Origin: Marinomonas ostreistagni
GTDB lineage: Bacteria > Pseudomonadota > Gammaproteobacteria > Pseudomonadales > Marinomonadaceae
Assembly (NCBI RefSeq): GCF_016461785.1
Contig: NZ_JAEMUH010000010.1
Span: forward strand, 124,001 to 188,000
Length of the DNA: 64,000 nucleotides
Direction: 5' to 3'
Shown here: in pieces, positions 55,095 to 63,931 of the stretch
Position numbering within the stretch: the first letter of the stretch is position 1
How the letters are laid out: each line of letters begins with the position of its first letter
The notes under the pieces: generated by a model
Databases searched by the model: none
What the model saw: the letters and a program-made list of their open reading frames with translations, nothing else
What the model was told of the DNA's origin: nothing
Program-made: the position numbers and the translations under genes

Positions 55095-56258
55095 ATGCAA
55101 GCTTATCAATGGGGCGTTTTTGCTCTTGCTTTGGGTGCCTTCGGCATCGGCACCACAGAGTTTTTCCCCATGGGCCTGCTACCAACGATTGCTGAAGGCG
55201 TCGATGTTTCTATACCAACAGCAGGCTTGCTAATAAGTGCCTATGCTGTTGGTGTCATGTTTGGCGCACCACTTGTCACGTTATATATGACTCGCTTTAG
55301 CCATAAAGCCTCATTGATCGCACTGATGGCTGTATTCTTTGTCGGCAATTTACTGTCAGCAGTTTCATTTGACTACACCACCTTGCTGGTGTCTCGTGTT
55401 GTCACTAGCATGTCTCACGGTGCTTTCTTTGGTATTGGTGCTCTCGTTGCTATGAAGCTTGCGCCAGTCGGTAAGCAAGGATCTGCCGTGGCGTCTATGT
55501 TTTTAGGGCTGACTATTGCCAACATCATTGGTGTCCCAATTGCTACATGGTTAGGGCAAAGCATTCATTGGCGTATCGCTTTTGCCGCCACCTCCGCACT
55601 TGGTTTGGTAGCTATGATCGGCCTGTTGCGCACATTGCCTCATATGGAAACACCAACCCGTCCGAACGTAAAACAAGAACTGCAAGCGATTATGCAGCCT
55701 GCAGCATTGAGAACATTCTTCACCACCATTTTGTGCGCAGGGTCGATGTTTACCCTTTACACTTACGTGACCCCTATTCTTCAAACGCTTGCAAAAATTC
55801 CAGAGACCAACATTGCCTACTTGCTGATGATTGCTGGTATTGGCTTCACCATCGGTAATTTCGCGAGTGGTAGGTTGGCAGATCGCTCGCCTGATTTATC
55901 ACTTACCGTTGCACTGATTGGACAAGTCATTATTTTGCTTTCTTTTAGTTTCATCACCGTCAACATGGTCACAGCGATTGTCACTGTGTTCATTTGGGGA
56001 ATTGTGAACTTCATGATTGGCCCACCATTACAAATGAAAGTGATGACCATTGCTGACAAAGCGCCTGGCCTAGCTTCTTCTATCAATATTGGTGCATTCA
56101 ACCTAGGTAATGCGTTGGGCGCGGCGCTAGGTGGTGCAGTGATTACCGTAGGCTTAGGTTATGCTTGGATTCCTGCTACCGCAGCAGTGTTATCCCTATC
56201 GGCTCTGATTTTGCTTGGTATCAACCGTAAACTTGTAGCAAGACAAGCACAATCATAA
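55095..56258 (+). CDS. MFS transporter, YdhP/AraJ-like
   Basis: 387-aa major facilitator protein with about 12 helices. The N-terminus FALALGAFGIGTTEFFPMGLLPTIA is characteristic of the AraJ/YdhP branch of drug:H+ antiporters, where EF-pairs in helix 1 are conserved. AAGGAC precedes the ATG. It is followed after 14 nt by a GATE-domain membrane protein, so the two form an operon. Substrate unknown. Confidence 0.93.
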   Translation: MQAYQWGVFALALGAFGIGTTEFFPMGLLPTIAEGVDVSIPTAGLLISAYAVGVMFGAPLVTLYMTRFSHKASLIALMAVFFVGNLLSAVSFDYTTLLVSRVVTSMSHGAFFGIGALVAMKLAPVGKQGSAVASMFLGLTIANIIGVPIATWLGQSIHWRIAFAATSALGLVAMIGLLRTLPHMETPTRPNVKQELQAIMQPAALRTFFTTILCAGSMFTLYTYVTPILQTLAKIPETNIAYLLMIAGIGFTIGNFASGRLADRSPDLSLTVALIGQVIILLSFSFITVNMVTAIVTVFIWGIVNFMIGPPLQMKVMTIADKAPGLASSINIGAFNLGNALGAALGGAVITVGLGYAWIPATAAVLSLSALILLGINRKLVARQAQS

Positions 56259-56272
56259 CAAGGAAGAGTTTC

Positions 56273-57217
56273 ATGGAATTGCTTATATCGATGATGTTAG
56301 AAGCCGGTAAATCTGGCTTGAACATGGCATTGTATATTTTGCTTCCCATCATGGTCATCATGCTGGCATTGATGAAGCTCTTAGACGCTAAAGGGGTTCT
56401 GACATGGTTGTGTAACAAGGTCGCCCCACTTTCGACCCTATTTGGCATTCCTGGCTTAGGGGTCTTTGCTGCGCTCAAGCTCACATTTGTGAGCTTTGCC
56501 GCACCGATAGCTTCCCTGAGCATTATGGACAGCCAGCGCTTTAACAGGCGCCATATTGCAGCAACATTAGCCATGATCTTCACCATGTCTCAAGGCAACG
56601 CTACTTTTCCAATGTTGGCTTTAGGGTTAAATCTGCCTGTCTTGCTGATCAGCTCAGTTGTTGGCGGTTTAGCGTCCGCAGCGTTTACCTATTTCATATT
56701 AACAAAACGCCTCGATCAAACGACTGATGAGTCGGCCAATGAAGTCATATCAGCGCCGACACAAAGCAAGTCTAAAACCGTAGTTGAAATCTTGGCTGAA
56801 GGTGGTCAAGAAGGGATGAAGATCGCTTTTAATATGATCCCTATGCTTATCCTTGCGCTATTTCTTGTAAGAGTATTGCAGGAAATAGGCTTCATTGATT
56901 TACTTACCAGTCTGCTTGGTCCTGTGCTTGCATTTATACACCTACCTGAAACAGCCGTCTTACCTTTAGTGACGAAATACATCGCTGGCGGCACTGCCTA
57001 CATGGGTATTATGTTCGATATGATTCAGGCAGGATCCATCAGTGTTCGTGAGATGAATATGATGGCAGGGTTTGCCACGAACCCTTTTGATGTAGCCGGT
57101 CTTGCCATCTTTGCCGCTGCAGGAAAGCGCGTCAGTTCGGTTATTCGCTATGCTGCCTACGGCTGTTTACTTGGCATTGTCATTCGGGGTGTTATCCATA
57201 TTGTGATCTTCTACTGA
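56273..57217 (+). CDS. Nucleoside recognition (GATE) domain membrane protein
   Basis: 314-aa integral membrane protein with two copies of the GATE/nucleoside-recognition domain (about 20-150 and 180-310), similar in layout to SpmA/SpmB or YjiG/YjiH proteins. Conserved polar residues include MSQGNATFPMLALG and TKYIAGGTAYMGIMFDM. Role in transport of nucleosides or another substrate is unproven. Operon partner of the MFS transporter; the stop codon lies inside a hairpin. Confidence 0.88.
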   Translation: MELLISMMLEAGKSGLNMALYILLPIMVIMLALMKLLDAKGVLTWLCNKVAPLSTLFGIPGLGVFAALKLTFVSFAAPIASLSIMDSQRFNRRHIAATLAMIFTMSQGNATFPMLALGLNLPVLLISSVVGGLASAAFTYFILTKRLDQTTDESANEVISAPTQSKSKTVVEILAEGGQEGMKIAFNMIPMLILALFLVRVLQEIGFIDLLTSLLGPVLAFIHLPETAVLPLVTKYIAGGTAYMGIMFDMIQAGSISVREMNMMAGFATNPFDVAGLAIFAAAGKRVSSVIRYAAYGCLLGIVIRGVIHIVIFY

Positions 57218-57228
57218 TGTAGAAGATC
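57205..57228 (+). repeat. 10-bp hairpin with stop codon in its loop
   Basis: GATCTTCTAC / GTAGAAGATC perfect complements with loop TGAT; the TGA stop codon of the GATE protein is the loop. It is followed by CCCCCCTTTTAAG, so it may act as a weak terminator. Confidence 0.7.
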
Positions 57229-57337
57229 CCCCCTTTTAAGCAAACCAACTTGTATTACCTATTCACTCTAAAAGCCTAAATCGCTGCTTAATTCGTTGTA
57301 GTTGATAAAGATTGAGTAAGTCAACCATGTTCAATTG

Positions 57338-57378
57338 CCTAGCAAGCTAGGTAAATCCATAATACCTAGCATGCTAAC
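57338..57378. promoter_or_regulatory. Two palindromic MarR-type operators
   Basis: CCTAGCAAGCTAGG at 57338-57351 (perfect dyad CCTAGC-N2-GCTAGG) and CCTAGCATGCTAAC at 57365-57378 (core TAGCATGCTA). Their centres are 27 bp apart, close to two to three helical turns, ending 17 nt before the marR start codon. Probable autoregulatory sites of the MarR regulator. Confidence 0.75.
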
Positions 57379-57395
57379 TAAATCAGGAAGCTCAA

Positions 57396-57830
57396 ATGGA
57401 GCAAAACATAGGTTGGAACTTAAGTCGTGCTGCACTGAGCTGGCGCCACGTGGTCGATCTCTACATGTCAGATCTCGGCTTCACACAATCTCGTTGGATT
57501 GCAATGCTACATTTAAAGCGAATAGGAGAAGGCTGCACTCAAAGCGAGCTAGCCAACAACATTGGCATAGAACAACCCTCTTTAATCCGCACGTTAAATC
57601 AGCTTTGCGAGGCAGGCTACTTGCAACGTAAAGAGTCTGAACACGACGCTCGCTGCAAGACACTTTGGCTCACAAGTAAAGGCAAAGAAGTCTTACAGGA
57701 AATGCAAACGATAGCGGATCAAGGCCGCCTTGCATTACTAGATGGACTGAGTGAAGAGCAGCGCAAACTATTAAATGATGCCTTACTTAGCATTATTACA
57801 AACGCGCAGAAAATGAGTAGTAAACACTAA
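57396..57830 (+). CDS. MarR family transcriptional regulator
   Basis: 144-aa winged-helix regulator of the MarR/SlyA family. HTH in CTQSELANNIGIEQPSLIRTLNQL (recognition helix EQPSLIRTL), wing KESEHDARCKTLWLTSKGK, dimer helices at the ends. AGGAAG precedes the ATG. It leads an operon with a HlyD-type periplasmic adaptor and a DUF2955 transporter, and two palindromes just upstream suggest autorepression relieved by a small aromatic or phenolic ligand; the ligand class is inferred from the family. Confidence 0.93.
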   Translation: MEQNIGWNLSRAALSWRHVVDLYMSDLGFTQSRWIAMLHLKRIGEGCTQSELANNIGIEQPSLIRTLNQLCEAGYLQRKESEHDARCKTLWLTSKGKEVLQEMQTIADQGRLALLDGLSEEQRKLLNDALLSIITNAQKMSSKH

Positions 57831-57831
57831 C

Positions 57832-58896
57832 ATGACACCTGATCTACACTTTAATCGATGGATGAAGCGCTCCATTGTACTTTTTTTGGTCATCTTCGCT
57901 TATCTAGTGATTGCCGACACCACGATTCCAATGACCAGTTACTCAACCGTTCAGCGACCCGTTCTCACCATTGCGCCACAAGTATCGGGGAAAGTGACTG
58001 AAGTTGCCGTCCATAACAACCAAGAAGTTAAGCGTGGTGATGTGCTGTTTCGACTCGAAGACACTGACTATAAAATCGCCTTAGAGAAAGCAGAGCTGAG
58101 CTTGCAACAGGCCTATCAGAACAACGCTACATTAAAAGCAAACATCGCTGAAGCTAAGGCCGAATGGGCCGTTGCCAACGTCGCATTGCAAGAAAGTGAA
58201 AGAGAGCTCAAACGTTTAAAATCACTGCAAACGCAACATCTAGTCAGTGAACAGCAAGTAGATCAAGCCACGGCTCAAGTCGCGTCTAACAAAGCAAACC
58301 TTCACGCCATCGATGCACGTAAAAACGCCATTGCCATTGCATTAGGTGACGACGAGAGTAATAACATAGCGGTGAACAATGCTCGAAGCGCCGTTGCTGA
58401 TGCACAACTTAATCTTTCGCGCACAACGATTCTGGCGCCACAAAATGGCGTCATTTCCAATATGCAATTGGTTCCAGGCATGGTCACCCAAAGCGGCCAG
58501 TCTCTTTTGTCTTTAGTTATCAGTGGACAAGATCGTATTACGGCAGATTTTCGAGAAAAAAGTATCGCCAGTGTTACACCAGGAACCCCAGCGCTGATCG
58601 TCTACGATGCCTTTCCTGGAAAATTGTTTGAAGGCGTTTTAACCAGCCGAGACTCCGGTATTTCTCAAGGACAAAACACTGCAAATGGTATTCTCGCAAC
58701 CCCAGATGACAGTGACCGCTGGGTCAGAGATGCACAGCGTATTCGCGTGTATGTTAACCAAACAGGTCAAATCCCCGCATCATTAGTCAGTGGTTCTAAA
58801 GCAACCGTCATGGTGGAATCAAGCGACTCTAGCTTGCTACGCTTAATTGGCCATGTACAAATGCGCATCGTAAGCTGGCTTCACTATGTTTACTGA
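57832..58896 (+). CDS. HlyD-type membrane fusion protein
   Basis: 354-aa efflux adaptor. One N-terminal membrane helix (about 14-30), a biotinyl-lipoyl segment (APQVSGKVTEVAVHNNQEVKRGD), a long helical hairpin (about 75-180) and a second lipoyl half (TILAPQNGVISNMQLVPGMVTQ). Architecture matches AaeA/EmrA-type adaptors. Starts 1 nt after the marR stop codon and overlaps the next gene by 11 nt, so all three are coupled. It would bridge the DUF2955 inner-membrane protein and an outer-membrane channel encoded elsewhere. Confidence 0.92.
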   Translation: MTPDLHFNRWMKRSIVLFLVIFAYLVIADTTIPMTSYSTVQRPVLTIAPQVSGKVTEVAVHNNQEVKRGDVLFRLEDTDYKIALEKAELSLQQAYQNNATLKANIAEAKAEWAVANVALQESERELKRLKSLQTQHLVSEQQVDQATAQVASNKANLHAIDARKNAIAIALGDDESNNIAVNNARSAVADAQLNLSRTTILAPQNGVISNMQLVPGMVTQSGQSLLSLVISGQDRITADFREKSIASVTPGTPALIVYDAFPGKLFEGVLTSRDSGISQGQNTANGILATPDDSDRWVRDAQRIRVYVNQTGQIPASLVSGSKATVMVESSDSSLLRLIGHVQMRIVSWLHYVY

Positions 58897-59905
58897 GATG
58901 AAACCTACGGAGAAAAAGCGCTTACTTCGTATTGCGTTTGGCACCACCATTGGCTTTTCTGTGTGTAAAATCATGGATTGGCCTTATGGCGTTTTCTTTA
59001 CTGTTTTTCCTATGTTGCTATTGGGCATGGTGCCGACATTTAACCGCACATTAGCATTAGAGTTCATCGTAGGTGCAGTGATTAGCGCCCTTGAGATGTG
59101 GGTACTACAAACGTTTTTAAAGCCTTTCCCATTTGCCATGCTACTCGCGGTTTTCTTTATTTTTGGCTACCACTTTCGCTTTATGCTCACTAGCCGCTAC
59201 TTCCTAATGTGGGCCTCAGGGTTGATCACGCTTTCCACTTTATTGAATTTTGGCAGCTACGACGCAGGACAAGCGACGGACATGGTCGTTGCAACGGTAT
59301 TAGCGGCCCTAATTTCTGTAGTGAGTGCCTACCTTTTATATTGGCTCATTCCCGACACTGAGCCCTTTCAAGGCTCACCACCTGTAAAACCTTCCGCTTC
59401 TCAAATTAACCATAGGACGATTCTAGGGGCTTTACTGGCAACGATTTCTTTTGCCGTGTTTCAAATTGCAGACTTAAAAGACTCGCTTTCAGCGCAAGTC
59501 GCGACGATGCTTATTCTCTTCCCCATGACGTATCAAGGCTCTGTTATAAGCGCTAAAAAACGAGCGAAAGGTGTGGCCTACGGATGTGTTTTAGCACTGT
59601 GTGCGCAAGTTTTATTGTATGACCTAATCTCTCACTTTCTTCTAGTCACTCTATCTTTGTTTATGACTGTAATGATTACAGCCTACTTTCATCTAGTAGA
59701 ACGCTCTGGATCAGGTATTGGCTTTGGCGCCTTAACAACCATTGGGATACTGTACGGCCAGTATTTAACGCCACAGGGAGATATTCTCTTTAGTGCTTTA
59801 TATCGGTTTAGTTCTGTTCTGGTAGCAATGTTTTGTGTACTTATCGCGGCTTATCTCTTAGATAACTGGCTTAACCGCTATAAATGGACTCAGAACACAC
59901 CATAA
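58886..59905 (+). CDS. DUF2955/FUSC-like inner membrane efflux protein
   Basis: 339-aa membrane protein with about ten helices in two similar halves, as in aromatic-acid exporters (AaeB-like, FUSC group) and DUF2955. It has no large cytoplasmic domain like AaeB. Co-transcribed with marR and hlyD, which together look like an aromatic-compound or drug efflux unit; the substrate is inference. Start could also be ATG 58898, 12 nt downstream; neither has a good ribosome site, suggesting coupling. Confidence 0.85.
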   Translation: MFTEMKPTEKKRLLRIAFGTTIGFSVCKIMDWPYGVFFTVFPMLLLGMVPTFNRTLALEFIVGAVISALEMWVLQTFLKPFPFAMLLAVFFIFGYHFRFMLTSRYFLMWASGLITLSTLLNFGSYDAGQATDMVVATVLAALISVVSAYLLYWLIPDTEPFQGSPPVKPSASQINHRTILGALLATISFAVFQIADLKDSLSAQVATMLILFPMTYQGSVISAKKRAKGVAYGCVLALCAQVLLYDLISHFLLVTLSLFMTVMITAYFHLVERSGSGIGFGALTTIGILYGQYLTPQGDILFSALYRFSSVLVAMFCVLIAAYLLDNWLNRYKWTQNTP

Positions 59906-59925
59906 TTGTCTACTTATCAAACAAT

Positions 59926-59950
59926 CGCCGCACTCACTCCTAGTGCGGCG
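59926..59950 (+). terminator. Hairpin after the efflux operon
   Basis: Perfect 9-bp stem CGCCGCACT / AGTGCGGCG with a 7-nt loop, 20 nt after the stop codon. No thymine tract follows, so termination strength is uncertain. Confidence 0.6.
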
Positions 59951-59989
59951 CCGCCCTTTACATAACCCCTTCTCTTCATAACAAACCAC

Positions 59990-60023
59990 AACATTATTCA
60001 CTTCGACATTGATGAATAATGTT
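59990..60023. promoter_or_regulatory. 11-bp inverted repeat upstream of proX
   Basis: AACATTATTCA (59990-60000) and TGAATAATGTT (60013-60023) are perfect complements with a 12-nt spacer, centred about 122 nt before the proX start codon. A+T-rich dyads of this kind in uptake operons are often operators. The following sequence to 60128 is A+T-rich and contains near-repeats (TTATTTGAT, AATAATTTGAT). Confidence 0.5.
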
Positions 60024-60128
60024 TCTATGCTAATAACTTATTTGATTACTAATAATTTGATGTGTAAATTAATAGACAAAATAATTAAAAATCTTACCTA
60101 TTTTTAAAATATCTCAAAGGAACTAGAC

Positions 60129-61127
60129 ATGATCAGAAAAGCATTAATCACTTCTGCTGGAGCACTGTTTGCTTGCTCCTCATTCGCTGCTGACTGCGGT
60201 AAGGTCACCATCGCTGATATGAACTGGAACTCAGCGACACTCATGGCAAACGTAGATAAGTTCATCTTAGAGCATGGTTTCGATTGTGATGCAGAAGTGG
60301 TACCGGGTGATACGATGCCAACGGGTACTTCTATGATTGAGAAAGGAGAACCGGACATTGCACCAGAGTTGTGGACCAACTCTATGAAAGCAGCTTTAGA
60401 TCGTGGCGTTGAGGAAGGTCGTCTAAAAATTGCAGTCAAATCGTTATCTGATGGCGGTGAAGAAGGTTTTTGGGTACCACAATATATGGTTGATGAAGCA
60501 CCTGAGCTGGCAACCATCGAAGGTGTCATTAAACATGCAAAAGAATTCCAACATCCTGAAGATCCTTCTAAATCAGGTATGTACGGCTGCCCAGCTGGCT
60601 GGAACTGTCAAATAACTGCACGTAACTTATTCAATGCTTTGAATCTAGACGAAGCAGGATTTGAACTTATTGATCCAGGCTCAGGTGCCGGCCTATCTGG
60701 TTCCATTGCACGTGCATATGAGCGTCAAGAGCCTTGGTTCGGCTATTACTGGGCTCCTACCGCCATTCTAGGTAAGTATAATATGGTTAAAGTTGATTTT
60801 GGCAGTGGCGTTGATGAACAGCATTACTTGGATTGTATTTCGAAAGATACTTGTCTAGAGCCAAAAGTAACCATGTATCCCCCTTCCCCTGTTTATACTG
60901 TCACAACGTCTGAATTTGCAAGCCGTGCTCCTGAAGCTTATTCATATATTGAGAGCCGATCTTTCACAAATGATGAAATGAATGGTCTATTGGCGTGGAT
61001 GGAAGATAACCAAGCCGATGGCGCCTATGCGGCGGAAAACTTTATGTTTGAGCATGAAGACATTTGGTCTCAATGGGTTAGCGCTGACGTTAAAGCCAAA
61101 TTGATGACTGCACTAGACAACTTGTAA
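60129..61127 (+). CDS. proX: Glycine betaine/proline ABC transporter substrate-binding protein ProX
   Basis: 332-aa periplasmic protein binding quaternary ammonium osmolytes. Signal peptide residues 1-21 (AGALFACSSFAA, cut before DCG). Family features: NWNSATLMANVDKFILEHGF, LWTNSMKAALDRGV, the disulfide-type YGCPAGWNCQ and a final domain with WAPTAILGKYNM. Tryptophans and tyrosines that form the aromatic box are present. AAAGGAACTAGAC precedes the ATG. Heads proXWV; a hairpin follows it. Confidence 0.93.
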   Translation: MIRKALITSAGALFACSSFAADCGKVTIADMNWNSATLMANVDKFILEHGFDCDAEVVPGDTMPTGTSMIEKGEPDIAPELWTNSMKAALDRGVEEGRLKIAVKSLSDGGEEGFWVPQYMVDEAPELATIEGVIKHAKEFQHPEDPSKSGMYGCPAGWNCQITARNLFNALNLDEAGFELIDPGSGAGLSGSIARAYERQEPWFGYYWAPTAILGKYNMVKVDFGSGVDEQHYLDCISKDTCLEPKVTMYPPSPVYTVTTSEFASRAPEAYSYIESRSFTNDEMNGLLAWMEDNQADGAYAAENFMFEHEDIWSQWVSADVKAKLMTALDNL

Positions 61128-61145
61128 ACCTTACTTTGACTAAAC

Positions 61146-61174
61146 ATAAGGGACAGAGTTTTTCTGTTCCTTAT
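61146..61174 (+). other. Intercistronic hairpin between proX and proW
   Basis: 12-bp stem ATAAGGGACAGA / TCTGTTCCTTAT (one G-U pair) with loop GTTTT. It sits 18 nt after proX and 23 nt before proW. Such hairpins usually protect or partly terminate the transcript so the binding protein is made in excess. Confidence 0.6.
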
Positions 61175-61197
61175 CTTGCTTAACGAGTACATCTCTT

Positions 61198-62097
61198 ATG
61201 GCTGACGCTTCCTGGTTAACTGAATTTCCAGATATGAGTCGTCGCGATTTATTGACGATTCGAAAAACTTTAGATGGTGCTTATCGTGACTTTTCTCGCG
61301 AATACGGCGATACCATCGAATCCCTTTTTGACCCATTATTAAACTTCCTAGTTTGGTTTGAACACCTTCTCATTGAAACTCCTTGGTGGATTATCCTCGC
61401 TGCCGTGACTGGAATCGTTTTTTTAGCAACCCGTTCCTGGAAGCTAAGTGTTGGCGTAATTATTTCCATGTTGCTAATTGGCTACTTCGGTATGTGGGAG
61501 GATACTATGCGTACCCTTAGCATCATCACCGTTTGTACCTTGATGTCGATTATTTTAGGTATACCAATTGGCATATTAATGTCTCGCTCAGATAGAGCTC
61601 AGTCGATTGTTACGCCACTGCTAGATGTCATGCAAACCATGCCTGCATTCGTGTACTTAATTCCAGTAGTCATGTTGCTCGGTATTGGCAAAATACCGGG
61701 AGTGATTGCAGTCGTCATCTATGCGATTCCTCCTGTTATTCGATTAACCAACTTGGGAATTCGACTTGTTAGTAAAGAAACTTTAGAAGCGGCTACGGCT
61801 TACGGAGCGACACCTACGCAACGCTTATTCGGAGTACAGTTACCCCTAGCTATGCCAACCATTATGGCGGGTATTAACCAAACTATCATGATGGCCTTAG
61901 CAATGGTCGTGATTGCCTCCATGATCGGTGTAAAAGGGCTTGGACAGCCTGTTCTAAAATCTATCACTAACCAATATTTCACTTTAGGTTTATTAAATGG
62001 TCTCGCGATTGTAGCACTTGCCATCATGTTTGATAGGGTTTCACAAAGCTATGCAAAACGAAGTCAACGACATTTAGAAGGGCGAGAAAATGGATGA
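61198..62097 (+). CDS. proW: Glycine betaine/proline ABC transporter permease ProW
   Basis: 299-aa permease of the OpuAB/ProW type with about seven helices. The coupling (EAA) loop is EAATAYGATPTQRLFGVQLPLAMP-like, with G-x3-x-P at typical position (EAATAYGA, VQLPLAMP). A cytoplasmic N-terminal tail of about 60 residues precedes the first helix. The 3' end overlaps proV by 8 nt. Confidence 0.95.
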   Translation: MADASWLTEFPDMSRRDLLTIRKTLDGAYRDFSREYGDTIESLFDPLLNFLVWFEHLLIETPWWIILAAVTGIVFLATRSWKLSVGVIISMLLIGYFGMWEDTMRTLSIITVCTLMSIILGIPIGILMSRSDRAQSIVTPLLDVMQTMPAFVYLIPVVMLLGIGKIPGVIAVVIYAIPPVIRLTNLGIRLVSKETLEAATAYGATPTQRLFGVQLPLAMPTIMAGINQTIMMALAMVVIASMIGVKGLGQPVLKSITNQYFTLGLLNGLAIVALAIMFDRVSQSYAKRSQRHLEGRENG

Positions 62098-63253
62098 ACA
62101 AACTCTAATTCAAATTGAAGGTTTGTATCAGATCTTTGGCCCAGATGCTGAACAAGTTCTTCCCAAAGTCAAGGCTGGAGCAAGCAAAGATGATGTGTTA
62201 GCTGAAACAGGTCACACCGTTGGTCTACGCGATATCAATCTCACCATCGATCGTGGAGAAATATTCGTCATCATGGGGTTATCTGGATCTGGAAAATCCA
62301 CGTTAATCAGACATTTTAACCGCCTAATAGATCCTACTGCTGGTAAGATTAAAGTAAATGGCGACGACATTATGCAGCTTTCGATGAAAGACCTAACTGA
62401 CTTCAGGCGACATAAAATGTCTATGGTGTTTCAACACTTTGGTCTCTTTCCACACAGAACGGTAGTTGAAAATGTTGGCTATGGATTATCTGTTAAAGGA
62501 CAAAAGAAAAGTGAGTGGGAGGGCCAAGCTAAAGAGTGGTTAGAAACTGTTGGTCTAGCAGGATATGAAGAGCAGTACCCTTCTCAGTTATCAGGTGGCC
62601 AGCAACAGCGTGTAGGCCTTGCGCGAGCTCTTTGTACCGATGCTGAGATTCTGTTAATGGACGAAGCATTTTCAGCACTTGATCCTCTCATTAGATATGA
62701 CATGCAAAGTCAGTTAATTGAGCTTCAAGAAACGCTTCACAAGACAATCATCTTTATCACCCATGATCTAGACGAAGCACTCAGATTAGGTGATCGTATT
62801 GCTGTTCTCAAGGATGGTAAATTAGTTCAAGTTGGTAAACCAGTTGATATCATATTGAATCCAGCTGATGACTACGTCAGAGCATTCGCAAAAGACGTTA
62901 ACCGAGCTAGAGCGTTATTCGTTAAAAATGTTATGTCGCCTGCACTACCGGTTTATGCATCGGACAGTTTAGATGAGCTGGAAGGATTGATTGATGAGCA
63001 TGGTGTTGCCTACAGAATAACAGACGAAGGAATGTTTGAAGCATGTACAGAGGTAAGCCCTAATAGTGGTGCTGTTTGGCTACCTGTTCATAGTTTAAGT
63101 CGCAACCAACTACTACAAGATATTCTGCCGACAATGCTAGAAAGCAGCCAACCACTGCCAGTTATCGATAAGAATAAGGAGTTGTGTGGTTACCTAAGCC
63201 ACAAAGCGCTAGCAAAAATGCTTCAGCTGCCAAACCAGCTCAACGTCGCGTAA
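62090..63253 (+). CDS. proV: Glycine betaine/proline ABC transporter ATP-binding protein ProV
   Basis: 387-aa ATPase with Walker A GLSGSGKST, signature LSGGQQQRVGLARAL, Walker B ILLMDEA and switch FITHDLDEA. A C-terminal region (about 275-387) resembles the tandem CBS pair that senses ionic strength in OpuA/ProV (FVKNVMSPALPVYASDSLDE, then PVIDKNKELCGYLSHKAL). ATG at 62090 overlaps proW's end. The N-terminal extension (IFGPDAEQVLPKVKAG) is normal for ProV. Confidence 0.95.
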   Translation: MDEQTLIQIEGLYQIFGPDAEQVLPKVKAGASKDDVLAETGHTVGLRDINLTIDRGEIFVIMGLSGSGKSTLIRHFNRLIDPTAGKIKVNGDDIMQLSMKDLTDFRRHKMSMVFQHFGLFPHRTVVENVGYGLSVKGQKKSEWEGQAKEWLETVGLAGYEEQYPSQLSGGQQQRVGLARALCTDAEILLMDEAFSALDPLIRYDMQSQLIELQETLHKTIIFITHDLDEALRLGDRIAVLKDGKLVQVGKPVDIILNPADDYVRAFAKDVNRARALFVKNVMSPALPVYASDSLDELEGLIDEHGVAYRITDEGMFEACTEVSPNSGAVWLPVHSLSRNQLLQDILPTMLESSQPLPVIDKNKELCGYLSHKALAKMLQLPNQLNVA

Positions 63254-63257
63254 GCAC

Positions 63258-63288
63258 TTCCTGAGTCACTTTTAAAGTGGCTCAGGAA
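63258..63288. terminator. Hairpin centred on the GST stop codon
   Basis: TTCCTGAGTCACTT (63258-63271) and AAGTGGCTCAGGAA (63275-63288) pair over 14 positions (one G-U or mismatch). The GST TAA codon (63272-63274) forms the apex. It lies between convergent proV and GST and may end transcription both ways, though thymine tracts are absent. Confidence 0.6.
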
Positions 63289-63931
63289 AGTTAATAATCG
63301 CTTGTCCGTCTTCCCAAGGCTCATACTTTTTCATGACTACTTTGAAGCAATCACTATCAAGAAAGGTATTAAGCCACTTTTTTAGATGTGAATATTCACT
63401 CCCCTCAAACCACTTGCGGTTTACTCCAGCAAATTGGCGTATAAAGGGAAAGACTGCGATATCAGCCAATGTCAGAACGTCTCCCAGCAAATATTCAGAA
63501 GATGATAACCGCTTATTCAAACGTTTCAGAAAGCGCTCGCCTTTTGCCCGGTAAAATTCTTCGGAACATTCTGGATGGCGGTCTGCATATTTATATCGAT
63601 CTAGCCATTGCTTAAAGCAATGATCATTAAAGCGTATCCAGGCTAATATCTTAGCTTGTTTTCCAGCATCTCTTGGCCATAACTGCTCTGCAGACTTTGT
63701 ATCGATAGTGTTCTCAAGCGTCCAAAACATTATGTCTAAGCTTTCAGGAAAACGTTGTTCACCATCTATTAGCTGAGGAACGGTTGAACGGCCACCTAAC
63801 TGAAGCAAAGCTTCTGGTTTACTTTTAAGCACTACTTCACGGAGTTCAACAGTTATTCCAAGTGTTACTAACGCATAGCGAGCTCTCATTGCATAAGGAC
63901 AACGGCGAAAGCTGTATAAAGTTGCAGGCAA
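63272..63931 (-). CDS. Glutathione S-transferase family protein
   Basis: 219-aa protein with a thioredoxin-fold N-terminus (TLYSFRRCPYAMRARYAL: active-site CPYAMR) and an all-helical C-terminal domain (LADIAVFPFIRQFAGVN). The cysteine-containing motif resembles glutaredoxin-2-like and omega-class transferases, which act as thiol-transferases. The frame starts at TTG 63949, but GGAG lies 6 nt before the TTG at 63931, giving the more typical N-terminus. The remaining 69 nt to the window's end show no feature. Confidence 0.85.
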   Translation of the reverse strand: MPATLYSFRRCPYAMRARYALVTLGITVELREVVLKSKPEALLQLGGRSTVPQLIDGEQRFPESLDIMFWTLENTIDTKSAEQLWPRDAGKQAKILAWIRFNDHCFKQWLDRYKYADRHPECSEEFYRAKGERFLKRLNKRLSSSEYLLGDVLTLADIAVFPFIRQFAGVNRKWFEGSEYSHLKKWLNTFLDSDCFKVVMKKYEPWEDGQAIINFPEPL

